This document shows, in pieces, positions 46,867 to 56,612 of a DNA stretch of 64,000 nucleotides (positions are counted from its first letter, which is position 1; each line of letters starts with the position of its first letter). The stretch spans positions 433,935-497,934 of the forward strand of contig JACKQL020000039.1 of NCBI GenBank assembly GCA_018296165.2. Reading direction: 5' to 3'. A program made the translations under genes and the position numbers. The stretch comes from Termitomyces sp. T153. Taxonomy: Eukaryota > Basidiomycota > Agaricomycetes > Agaricales > Lyophyllaceae. The notes under the pieces are model-generated. The model was not told the origin of the DNA. It ran no database searches and worked only from the letters and a program-made list of their open reading frames with translations.

Positions 46867-47847
46867 TGATGAGCCCCAGTTATTGCTGAGCACCATTTTT
46901 GGCATTTTGAACTTAGTGGCAGCTGACTACTTTGAATTTGGCACAAGTCACAACACTCAGCACATGGGACCCAGCCCAAGGGTTGGACTGAAGCATGAGA
47001 CTTTAGTGAGCATGAGACTTTTTGATCACAAGAAATATCATGTAGAGCCTGGAACTTGGGCCTGGAACATCAAGGCCTAGATCTTTCTTAGTGACGATTA
47101 TTAGCAACTTTAGTGACTCTGGTAACAAAACAGTGTTCTCTTACTATATACAGACATATTACCAGATGCATACCTTTTTACTATCATTCCCCTTGCCAAG
47201 CTTACCAACATACTTGAATGGCATCTACGCTTCAGGTATTGACATCGGACTCACTCTTTTTGGATTAATTTGCATTTATATGCCATAGAGACTTTGCTTA
47301 TGGCTTTTCACCTAGTTACAGACTGATGCCTCATATGGACCATAAACACAGTGACAGATGCCATTGCCAGTGGCGACTATTTGCTTACTTTCCCATACTA
47401 TACTTTGGAAACGTATAAATACTGCCTGTACATAGACACTACCCCAAGCATAGCAAAATAGAACAGAGAACCCCCATCAGCATTGACTAGTTGCTCTCTC
47501 TAAGCTTACCAGCTTGAGATTTCACTTTGCTTCTTTTGTTCCTCTATTGCTTTTGACTTTGGCTTAGCGACAAGCCTTCTTGACTTTGACCTCAACCTAG
47601 TGTGGTGCCAACTGCGGGTGCCTATTTGTGTTATTTTGACTTAGCAACGTTAGTGACTACAGCTAGTGACTAGTTCACGTTTGTTCTCTGATTTTAGTCT
47701 TCTTATTACTGCCTTCCCCCCTTTTTCCTACCCTATCCCCTCACTCTTCCTACCTCCATTAGGGGTATGCATTGTCTTAGCAATGTTATTTGTCTTTACC
47801 CATTTTCTTTCCTTATCATCACTAGCAACTTCAGCTAGTGATAGCAA
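46867..47847 (+). repeat. 3' LTR of element A (plus copy), truncated
   Basis: It starts TGATGAGCCCC like the 5' LTR but differs from it at many sites, and it stops near 47847, before the terminal CATCA. Beyond that lies the inverted fragment of element B. The marked difference from the 5' LTR means the two ends either accumulated changes for a long time or come from different insertions joined by recombination. Confidence 0.75.
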
Positions 47848-48823
47848 ATCGCTTACTATTCTTAACCTCAGGGTCTCCCCTGGTTTCCCAAGTTTCTTAA
47901 GAAACATCATGGGCATAGCATTTCCCACCGTCACAATTTCCCAATGACCGGACTTGACATAGGCTACCCTTTTGGCATTCCATTGTGGCTTCAGAGCTTC
48001 TGGACAGCATGACGGTCACCAGGGATAGATTTTTCCTTTGTCAATCAATGGGATTTCATGGTTTATAGCTCTCAACAGGGGTAAGGGAGTATCTCCTGCC
48101 CCCTTACACAGCAGAGCTGCATAATCTAGCAATTCCTGCCTTACTAACTCAAGATTTTCCTCATAGGCTTTCATGGCCCTTGATGCTAGTAGGGACACCC
48201 CAATACCTTCCACCATGGGAGCAGCCACTGTGCTTCCCACTATGAGCCATGCAGTGTTAAGCCTGAAGGTGACTCTATGCTGATATATCCATGGACTACC
48301 TAATATGACATTGTAGCCCTGCAGATTCATAATGTCAAAGTATCTCTGATTCGATATGCCTTGATATTCAAATTGCACAGTGGCACCATAGTTTATTTTA
48401 GAACGAGACCCTTGCACAGCCAATTGGACTGGCAAAGGCTCACTAAGTTTGATGTGTTTTAATCTCAGCTGTTCAACCATTGTGGTTGAGATAAAATCTC
48501 CCAGTGATCCTGAGTCCAACAAGGCACAAACTGGGTGTCCATCCAGCTTGATCACCACAACAAGCAGTTTGGGCACTTTACAACTCACATTCTTGATCCT
48601 AGCATTATTTCTCTGGATGGTGGGATACGTCCCTCGCTCCACCTGCTGGCCACACAGCTCAAGTATATGGACTTCACCTGACTCTCCAACATTAAGGCTT
48701 CCTACCTCTGGCAGCCCCTCGTCTGGGCTAAGCAAAGTTTTGGGCTTGGCTTGCACTCCCCATAATGATCCCAGGCAAGTAGCCTCTTCCCAAATACTGT
48801 TGTTCACATCGGGAAAGGCCCAC
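47848..48823 (-). pseudogene. Element B protease and start of reverse transcriptase
   Basis: The minus-strand frame 48016-48823 (the first residues of its open frame come from the neighbouring LTR) has a retropepsin site VCALLDSGSLGDF and then VILGSPWIYQHRVTF. It is followed by the RT-linker ending HEIPLIDKGKIYPW. After a stop, RT begins (CPEALKPQW, then VTVGNAMPMMFLKKLGKPGE) and breaks off at the truncated LTR near 47848. This is the part that should follow gag B, which ends at 39203 on the plus strand. Confidence 0.75.
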
Positions 48824-49944
48824 TGATGTGCTCCTATGCTGCCTAGTGCCATGCAGAAAACCTAAAAAGAGGACCTAACACTAGTCACTAGATAGGGTAG
48901 CTGGCAGTAGGAAGTTAATAGTTGAGGGCAAGTCAGTAACCATCCCAGAGAACTAGAGCAAAAGTTACGTTGTGGAGTGAAGTTGATAGAAGTTGCTATT
49001 GCTAGCGGAAGTCGCTAGTGATGATAAGGAAAGAAAAAGGGTAAAGACAAGTAACGTCGCTAAGACAAAGCACCCTCCTAACAGAGGTAGTGGAGAGTGA
49101 GGGAATAGGGTAGAGACAGGGAAAGATGGTAACAGGAAGACTAAAATCAAGGGACAAACATAAACTGATCGCTAGCCATAGTTGCTAGCACTGCTAAGTC
49201 GGATTAATTAAAATAGGCACTTGCAGTTGGCACCACACTAAGTTGAGGTCGAAGTCAAGAAGGCTTATCACTAAGCCTGAGTTGAAGGCAATAAAAGAGT
49301 GAAAGAAGCAAAGTGAAATCTCTTGCTGGTAAGCTCAAAGATATCAGTTCTCTGATTGTTTGTTTTTTAGTGTCTATGTACAGTCAGTATTTATATGTTT
49401 CAAAGTATAGTATGGGAAAGTAAACAACCAGGCACCACTAGCAATGGTGTCTGTCACTGTGTTTAGGGTGCATACGAGGTGTCAGTCTGTAACTAAGTGA
49501 AAAATCATAGGCAAAGTCTTGGCGGCACCTAATTGCAAATGAAACCAAAAAGTAACGAGTCCAATGTCAATACCTGAAGCATAGATGCTGTTCAAGTATG
49601 TTGATAAGCTCAGCAAAAGAAATGATAGTAAAAAGGTACACGTCTGATAATTTGTCCATATATAGTAAGAGAATGCTGTTTCATCGCTAGAGTTGCTAGG
49701 GTCACTAATAATTGTTGCTAGGGAGGGTCTAGGCCTTGATGATTTAGGCCCAAGTTCCAGACTCCATGTGATGTTTCTCATGATTGGTAAGTCTCATGGT
49801 TGCTAAAGTCTTGTGCTTTGGTCCAATCCCTGGGCTAAGTCTTGTGTGCTGAGTGTTGTGACTTGTGTCGGATTCAAGGTAGTCAGCTGCTGCTAAGTCT
49901 GAAATGCCAAAAAAATGGTGCTCAGCAATAACTGGGGCTCATCA
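48824..49944 (-). repeat. 3' LTR of element A, minus copy
   Basis: The 1121-bp LTR is the inverted counterpart of 39204-40324. Differences seen are mostly C/T or G/A at CpG (for example agcgacgtt against agcgatgtt). In the minus orientation it follows the polypurine tract and is the 3' LTR of the minus copy. The two flanking pentamers at the outer sides of the two LTRs (ggcag and cccac) are not a matching target duplication. Confidence 0.85.
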
Positions 49945-50118
49945 TCCTCCCCCATACTGAAATATTGACTGTCCTCAGTCAACTCCAAAGTCATGTGCTT
50001 GATTGCTTGGTCTGTGCATCAGAGAGATTCGAATAAAATGGCTGGCAGTATTGCTTGAACTTCATCATCCCCACTTTCTTCTCATCTACTCTCCACTACA
50101 ACCTCAATCTTATTGCTA
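49945..50118 (-). other. Polypurine tract and 3' leader of element A minus copy
   Basis: 49945-50004 is the complement of the sequence before the plus copy's 3' LTR (TCCTCCCCCATAC, then the ctcagtcaac block). Alignment with the plus copy ends near 50005 and resumes at about 52528. The 2.5 kb between is specific to this copy and contains the antisense gene. Confidence 0.6.
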
Positions 50119-52150
50119 TGTCTGATCTTGCCTCTCAATTTGAAAAGACTATGATGGCCCATGCCTTCCTGGAATGTGTCAACTGATTGCTCACTGTAGC
50201 TCATGCTTGGCGAAGGATCCTCGCTTGGCGGTCACCGCTATCTTTCAGATGTGGCTGCAGTGGTTCAAGACTGCAGGGAGTGGGGTTGAGTGGCTGGAGT
50301 TGGTGACTGTCGAGAGGGAGTGTCACCAACTATATGAGCAGTACAAGGGGGAGGAATGGGTTCATCCATTTGACGTCCACTTTGTAAGTCTCTTCTTTTC
50401 TTCTCTTAGCAACATTCCTAATGCAATTGCTAGGTGCCAGTTGATCCCTCCTTGGAGTTCCTAATGGATGACCTTATGGCAGGAATGATGGTAAGTGCCC
50501 CGGTAGTCACTAGTGCTAGCAACACTGCTAAGGTATGCCAGCTTTTTGAAGACTTGTCGCCAAATGACCAGTTCTTCTTCTAGCACCCGGTAGGTGTGTT
50601 AGCGGTGGCGAGGGGGGAGGGACGGAGCAAGGGTCATGGGGGTGAGGAGGCAGCAAATCATGGGGACATTCAAGAGGTAGGCCCCTTGACTCCCAAGGCA
50701 GTGGCTGGCGGCGTCACTAGGGAGTTGGTGACATCACTATGATTGGCAACAACCCTGAGGAGCAAAGGGAAGGGGAAGGCAAAGGCACGAGACAAGGAGG
50801 ACAAGGATATTGAGGTGAGTCTTCTTCTTTTCTTTTTTGCTAACTCTTGGCAACAGTCACTAACTGCTCTTGCAGGAATAAATTGAAGAAACGTTTACTG
50901 ATAAGTGCTTGGCAACCCTTCTTCATTGGCAAAAGGCCTCGACAGTGGTGGACACTAGCCTGAGAGCTGGCATGAAGTTGGAGAAGGCCAAGGGTAAGGT
51001 GACAGTGTTGCTAGCAAAGTGACAAGAGTATAAGCACATGCAAGGAGCAGTAAGTACTTAGCAATTATTTCAATCTTCATCGCTAACAAGTTCTCAGTGT
51101 GACAACTGCTGGGCTGATAATGACCCAGAGGGCTGCTGGTACCCAATGGGGGTCCAGCCCTATTATCATTGTGATAGCACAAGGAAGAGCTGCTCACATA
51201 GCAGATGATTGTCGAGGAGCACTGGTGGCAAGTTTGCTAAGAAGATAGTGACAAAGGCGGTGTCGGTAAGAAACATGAGGGCTTTTGTAGAGTGACAGTG
51301 AGAGTTAGTGAGAAGAGGGGAGCCCATCAAGATCAAGCCTTCTAGCTTGAGCTTGCCAACATCACAGGAGGAGGTGATGAGTGGGAGTAGTGGGGGCGCT
51401 AAGGCAAAGAGTAAGGAGTGGGTGGAGAGCGATGAGGATGGTGGCGACAATGGCAGCAACAATGACAATGACAACAAAGTGCCTCTGGCACAAAAACAAG
51501 CAGCAAGTCCTGCATCAGTCGCTAGCGTTAAGTGACCCTGAATAGTCAATAGCAAGAAGGGAGAGGGGGATGTGGAGATGAGGGAGATGACTCCCTTAGT
51601 GACGGTCACTGAGGTGGAGCAGGAGGCGAGCGACATGGAGATCGAGGGCAAGGAAGAGTTCAAGGCCACCCCAGCCACCATCGAGGAGGACGAGGAGGAG
51701 AAAAGGGCTGAGGAGGTCGAAGTCCAACAATGGGTAAGTTCTTTCCTTTTGCTATCTTCTTAATCACTAACTGCTTTGCTAGGGGACCTGGAGCGACATG
51801 CCATTGCGCCAGGTTGGCGATGACGAGCTGGAGTGGTTGGGTGAGGATCTGGGTTGGCTGACACTGCTAACATCAGCAGCGTTGCTAGCAGATTTTGACG
51901 AGAGGGTGGCAGGAGTGGAACAGCAGTTCTAGAGGGAGCTGGAGGCTGACAAGGAGGAGTTGTTAGTGGCACGGGCCCGTTACACTGTTGCCAAGCAAAT
52001 GTTGGTGACTCTGGCGGGATATTGGCATGACTGTCAGGCAGGAGGAGAACAACATCAGGGAAGGAGACTGGGAGGAGGTGGAGGATCCAGTGGAGGTGCC
52101 TGACAATGACGCTGACCTCAACGCTTAGCAACAGTCGCCTCCTGTACATA
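50119..52150 (+). pseudogene. Antisense accessory gene in element A minus copy, Cys-cluster protein with introns
   Basis: This gene lies antisense to the element, between integrase and 3' LTR. ATG 50119 opens MSDLASQFEKTMMAHAFLECVN, then TGA. A frame with WLQWFKTAGSGVEWLELV follows. Introns are visible near 50382-50431 (GTAAGT..GCTAG), 50815-50875, 51050-51097 (GTAAGT..CTCAG) and 51733-51780. The third intron directly precedes a cysteine cluster at 51098-51198: CDNC, EGCWYP, YYHC and KSC. Acidic and Gly/Ser-rich exons follow (51308-51763), then a Leu-rich C-terminal part. Several stops (TGA where CGA would fit) show decay. The arrangement resembles the antisense gene at 905-2703 in family D. 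The function is unknown. Metal or nucleic acid binding is only a guess. Confidence 0.55.
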
Positions 52151-52527
52151 TATTTTTTTTTGTCAGTAACATGGACATAGACTAGCCCCCTTAAGGGGCT
52201 CCAAAAGAATGTATAGTATTTTGGCCATAGTTCAGAAACTTTGAGAGAAAAACAGAGAAAAGCAAGATCAATGGGGCATTACACACTAGCAACTGTCACT
52301 TAACACTAGCAATGCATGAAGGCAAATGCTCAGTAGATCATCATGGCAAAACACCTCTAGAGGCATGCCGAGCACTGGCAACAGAAGGGCCAAGTGCAGC
52401 ATCAAAACAAGAAAAAAATGTAAAGTAATGTGTCTGTGAAAGGCTTCTTAACCGAAGTAACAACAATGAAAGAGTAGCGAAAACAAAAGGACTTAATGTT
52501 TTTGTAAGGTATTCATGATAGTTTTTC

Positions 52528-53935
52528 TGGATAATAGGGATTGGCACAATAAGAAATGAAGCAGAGTCAAGATAAGTCACTAAGGCTTAGCAAAAGGTAG
52601 TTTTCTTCTTCACTGGTGACATTGCCAGTATCGTCATCATCGATGAGCTCAGTTTGCTCCAGTTCTCTGAGTCAAGAGGTGTCGATGTCAAAAGCGTCAC
52701 TAGGCACTGTTATGTGTTCTCTAGCAAAATAGGGGACTAAGCAAAAGGCGACAATGGGGCGATGTAGTACTGAGCCATCTAGTTCACAAATAATGTAAGC
52801 ACCTCCACAGTTGCAAGAGATTACCACTAGGGGGCCTAGGTAACAAGGCTTCATCTTCTTGTTATGCGTTACCTCGATTCTAGTAGTCCTCAACAATATG
52901 AGGTCGCCTGTTTTGAAGTTATAATTGCAGATTGTAGCGGCATGTTCTGATTTGAAGCAAATGGCTGCTAGGTGACAAGCACTAAGAATGTGACTATGAA
53001 GGTGGTCGAGATCCTCTTGGCGACATTGAAGATCAATTGCTTGGTAGGCTATGAGGTGTGTTGTCAACAATAGCAAGTTTGGTGGCGGTTGCAAATATGT
53101 TGCTTCTACTATGTCAGCTGGCAAGAGAGGGTGGGTACTGGTTGTCACAAAGTAAGGGGAGCAACCCATTTGCTTGTGAACGGTAACCTGTTCTGACCAA
53201 AATACAGAGTAAGTAGCAGTACTCCACCTGGACTGATCATTGTCAACCGCTTTGAAGAGGGCTTGGCAAACATTGAAATGGGGCCGCTTGACTATTCCAT
53301 TAGCATGCTTATTGTAACCAGAGATCCAGATGTAGTGCAAGTTATACTTCTTTGCCAAGTAGGTAACTGCCTTTAGGATTGGAGGTCCATTGTCAGTAAC
53401 AATTTCACTAAGTGCTCCCCAACGACAGATGACGTCCTTGTATAGCCACTTAGTGATAGCTTCGGTGTTCTCTCTGGCGAGCATGCAAAACTTGGGGTAA
53501 TGAGTTAGCAAACAACATCCTTGAATGATATATTTGAACTTATTGGAGGGTGGCATAAACATGGTGTCAACGTATATCTTGCTGAACAAGGGTGCTGGCA
53601 TAGCGACAGTTGGTGGGATGAGAACTTTGGTTGTCTGGTGTATTTGGCAGAGGTGGCAAGTCCAAAGGTACCATACAATATTGGCGCTAACTTGAGGCCA
53701 CCAAAATTGTTCTAAAAGGGCTGAGCGAGTAGCAAAAAGTCCTCTATGACCCAAGTCATCATGCGTGGCTTTTAGGACCCATAAGCAGCTAGTGATAGGC
53801 ACAAACAGCTTATGAGTGCCATCTCGACTTCTTCACCAAAGTTTGCCTCTGGTAGCAAAGAACATAGAGGCATAGCAAACAAAAGTGGCATAGTCTTTGT
53901 CACTAAGGCCCTTGGGTCTGACAAGATCATGAAGC
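52528..53935 (-). pseudogene. Element A integrase (minus copy)
   Basis: The frame 52672-53802 encodes the same 376-residue integrase part as 45535-46665, with one residue difference seen (SALL context: Arg here, Cys in the plus copy). It has the same YVDTMF, VTDNGPP and the same Glu-to-Lys change in HANGIVKR (codon at 53287-53289). Both copies therefore carry an inactivating change that predates their separation. Confidence 0.8.
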
Positions 53936-54387
53936 CATTTTTTAAACTAGAAGTATGCTAGCATTGCTGGCAATAGCTTTGGCACTGCAAGGTATGTTGC
54001 TATAAGTAGTGGTGCCATCATCTTGGAGAGGCTGAATATTGTCGCTGGTCACTAACCAGGGGGCAGTGCTGGTGTCACTGGTGAAAGTTGCTAAAGGATG
54101 TGAATAATCATACTCAGCCAGAGGAGGTAGGCGATGAGAAGCTGTGGAAACTTGGCAAAGTAGTAGCAGTGGTAGCTGAACTTGGTGAATGAACCCATGT
54201 AAGCGGTCTATCCAATCCTCATAAACAGAGTTGTCACTATTGTCAACCAGAGGGTTGCCAGACTGTGGCAGGCATTGCAAAAGACCATTGGGGCCATGGA
54301 AAGTTCCTTTGACATGGACCAGCTTGAAGTGAAACATCAAAATCACCATAATCCAGCGGTTCATGCTAGCGGAAGGCTGGATGTCAG
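53936..54387 (-). pseudogene. Element A RNase H end and linker (minus copy), cut by an LTR
   Basis: This is the counterpart of 44960-45395. The alignment with the plus copy ends at GATGTCAG, where a family D LTR begins at 54388, so the rest of this copy should lie beyond the window. The long open frame 53942-54496 mixes element A and LTR sequence and is not a real gene. Confidence 0.7.
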
Positions 54388-55374
54388 TGTCACAACCTGT
54401 TCCCTGAACCCCTGTACACCACCCGACAAACCCCCACTCCCCTGGAACCCCCCCCCCCCCAATGCTTTGTTGAACTTCCCCAGTACTCTGTGCCAACTCC
54501 GGCTAACTCCAACACATTCTCGGCTAACTCCGACAGCCCCCTGGCCAACTCTGACATCTTCCCCGCAGCCACTGGCACTTCCCCTGGACTTCCTGAGCCC
54601 CTGGGACCACTCCCTGCCATGCCTGACCCCATTACATCAACTCAACACCCTGGCTCCCCCGACTTACCCTGAGGTATCACAACAACCTTGGAACGGACTG
54701 CATCACAATTGATCCCATCAACATATCAACACAGCCTGCCCTTTGGTCGTAACTGACACCCGTCAACTCCGCTGAGCTCTGCCAAGCCCCGCCACCACAG
54801 CCGACATCCCCGGAGACCTTCAGTAGTCAGTATATAAGACATAGAGTAGCTCCTCAGACTCTAGTCTTGAGATTATCTATCTATCTACCTTTCTGATGTG
54901 TTTCTGATTGTTTCTTCTCGTGTTTTGTGTCCTGTGTCTCGTTTTCCTTATTCTCGGTCTCCCAGTCTTATCTCATCTCTATTCCATTATCTTTTCATTA
55001 TTGTTCCGTGTCCCCGACTGAATCTATTCTCGTTCTCATCTTGTCTTCGTCTCATTTTGTTTGACCCCATCTCGTCTCGTCTGATTACGTCTATTATGTT
55101 TGAGCCCTCTCAACCATAACGTCCTCACAAACTCCGCAGTTATGATTATGAACCTCTAACACTCATTACCAACCCTGGACCCTGCTATACACTCGGCTCT
55201 GAACCCCATCAATCCCTGTTGATCCCCCATCAGAACACTGGCTCCGCTCCTGTCATCTGTGTAGCCTCTGCCTCCTCTGCACCTGCAATACTCACACATG
55301 GACTTATGCCTGAACCCCGCCAAGCCCATCCCCCTTCTCCGCAACTCGTCCTCTACTCCTCCGGACCTCCCCAG
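54388..55374 (+). repeat. Family D LTR 1, inserted in element A, interrupted
   Basis: It starts TGTCACAACCTGTTCCC. It has a C run at 54449-54462, the GCTAACTCC-type short repeats, TATATAAG at 54831, and the leader shared with 2733-3754. It stops at 55374 within the same sequence that continues to the end in the left copy, because LTR 2 begins there. The five bases before it (54383-54387, gtcag) are the candidate target duplication. Confidence 0.8.
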
Positions 55375-55582
55375 TGTCACGACCTGTCCCCTGGACCCCC
55401 GCACATTGTCCAGCAACCTCCCGTTCCCCAAAACCCCCGACGTTCTGCTGAACTTCCGCCCATGCCCCACACCTATGTTGATTAGCCCCAACGCACCCTT
55501 GGCTAACTCCGACGCCTCCCCGGCTAACTCCAACGGCCCCCTGGCCAACTTCGACACCTTCCCCGCAGCCACTGACACTTAC
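55375..55582 (+). repeat. Family D LTR 2, first 208 bp, interrupted
   Basis: It starts TGTCACGACCTGTCCCC, follows the first 200 bp of LTR 1, and is cut at 55582 by LTR 3. Its remainder should lie past 64000. Confidence 0.75.
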
Positions 55583-56580
55583 TGTCACAACCCACTCCCT
55601 AGACACTGTTCCCAACCCCTCCCAAGTTCCCGTCTAACTCCCCTGAACCCTGCCCACACTTTCACGCCCACACTGGATAACTCCGACGCTTCTCTGGCAA
55701 ACCCCGATGGCAACTCCAACACCCTCTCTGTAGCCATCAACACTCCCCCTGGAACCTTCCCCCACCATTCCTGGCCATGTCATACGTTCCCGACCCCCTA
55801 CCCTAGTTTACCCGACCTGTCCTGGAGTATCACGACGTCCTCAGAGTGGCCTGCGCCCCCAACTGATCCCATTAGAATACCACTGCGGCCCGCCCTTGGA
55901 TTGTACCTGACACCCGTCAACTCTGCACAGCTCCGTTGACTCCCGCCACCATATCCACCGCCCTCTGGGGTACCCAGTAGTCGGTATATAAGTCGTAGAA
56001 TAACTCCCCAAACTTTAGTCTTGATATTACATTTACCTGTTTCCTATGTTTTATCTCTCATCTCATCTCTGTTTCTGTTTTTAAGTTTTGAATCTATCTT
56101 TTTCCTCAGTCTTGTCTTGTCTCTGTCTCGTCTCAACTGTACATATTTCCTTTGTTCTTCTAAGTTCCTCTTGCTCCCTATGTCAGTACAAACTCTGCGC
56201 ATGCGCCATGACCCGAACATTCTTATAACAACTCCGACCCTCGCTCCCTGCTTGGCCCTGGGACCCATCAAGCCCTGGTAATCCCCTATCCAGCTCCGGC
56301 CCTGCCCCCATCACCCGAGAAGCCTCCACTTACCCCGCAATCTATTTGCACACCCACAAACTAGCCCTGACACCCGCCCTGGGTCAATGACCAGTACCTT
56401 CAGTCTTAGACTCCTCCGGACCATTCAGGACTTGCTTGGGCCGCTTTCCCTAGAACCCCCTTGCAAGCCTTCCCCACCTCCGCTCCAACTCCGGATGCCT
56501 GGTTATAAGTGCAGGACATCGCGTCCGCCAAGTAAGGACTTGCCAGTGTACTGAGCCCCCATCGTCAGTGGAACCTGACA
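55583..56580 (+). repeat. Family D LTR 3, complete 5' LTR
   Basis: 998 bp from TGTCACAACCC to GGAACCTGACA, with TATATAAG at 55985-55992 in the conserved CAGTAGTC context. It is followed by a gag-pol coding region in the same direction, so it is the 5' LTR of the element that fills the rest of the window. The five bases before it (55578-55582, cttac) are the candidate target duplication. Confidence 0.85.
55985..55992 (+). promoter_or_regulatory. TATA box of family D 5' LTR
   Basis: TATATAAG follows CAGTAGTCGG as in the two other LTR copies. It would drive transcription of the element at 56581 onward. Confidence 0.5.
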
Positions 56581-56594
56581 TAATATCAAGACTC
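56581..56594 (+). other. Possible primer binding site
   Basis: TAATATCAAGACTC starts right after the LTR. It resembles TGGTATCAGAGC, the initiator-Met tRNA complement used by many gypsy elements, with G-to-A changes. This is a guess from position and partial match. Confidence 0.3.
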
Positions 56595-56612
56595 CCCCTT
56601 ACCCCATTCTCG

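Noticed and set aside
48824..48852. Start codon and first residues of the 278-residue element B frame
   Set aside because: These bases are the end of the element A LTR. The element B coding part begins only at 48823.
51166..51681. 171-residue minus-strand frame rich in Ser and Leu
   Set aside because: It is the complement of the acidic and Ser-rich exons of the antisense accessory gene and shows no gypsy motif.
53942..54496. 184-residue minus-strand frame
   Set aside because: Its first part is family D LTR sequence and the rest is element A pol. The open frame spans an insertion junction by chance.
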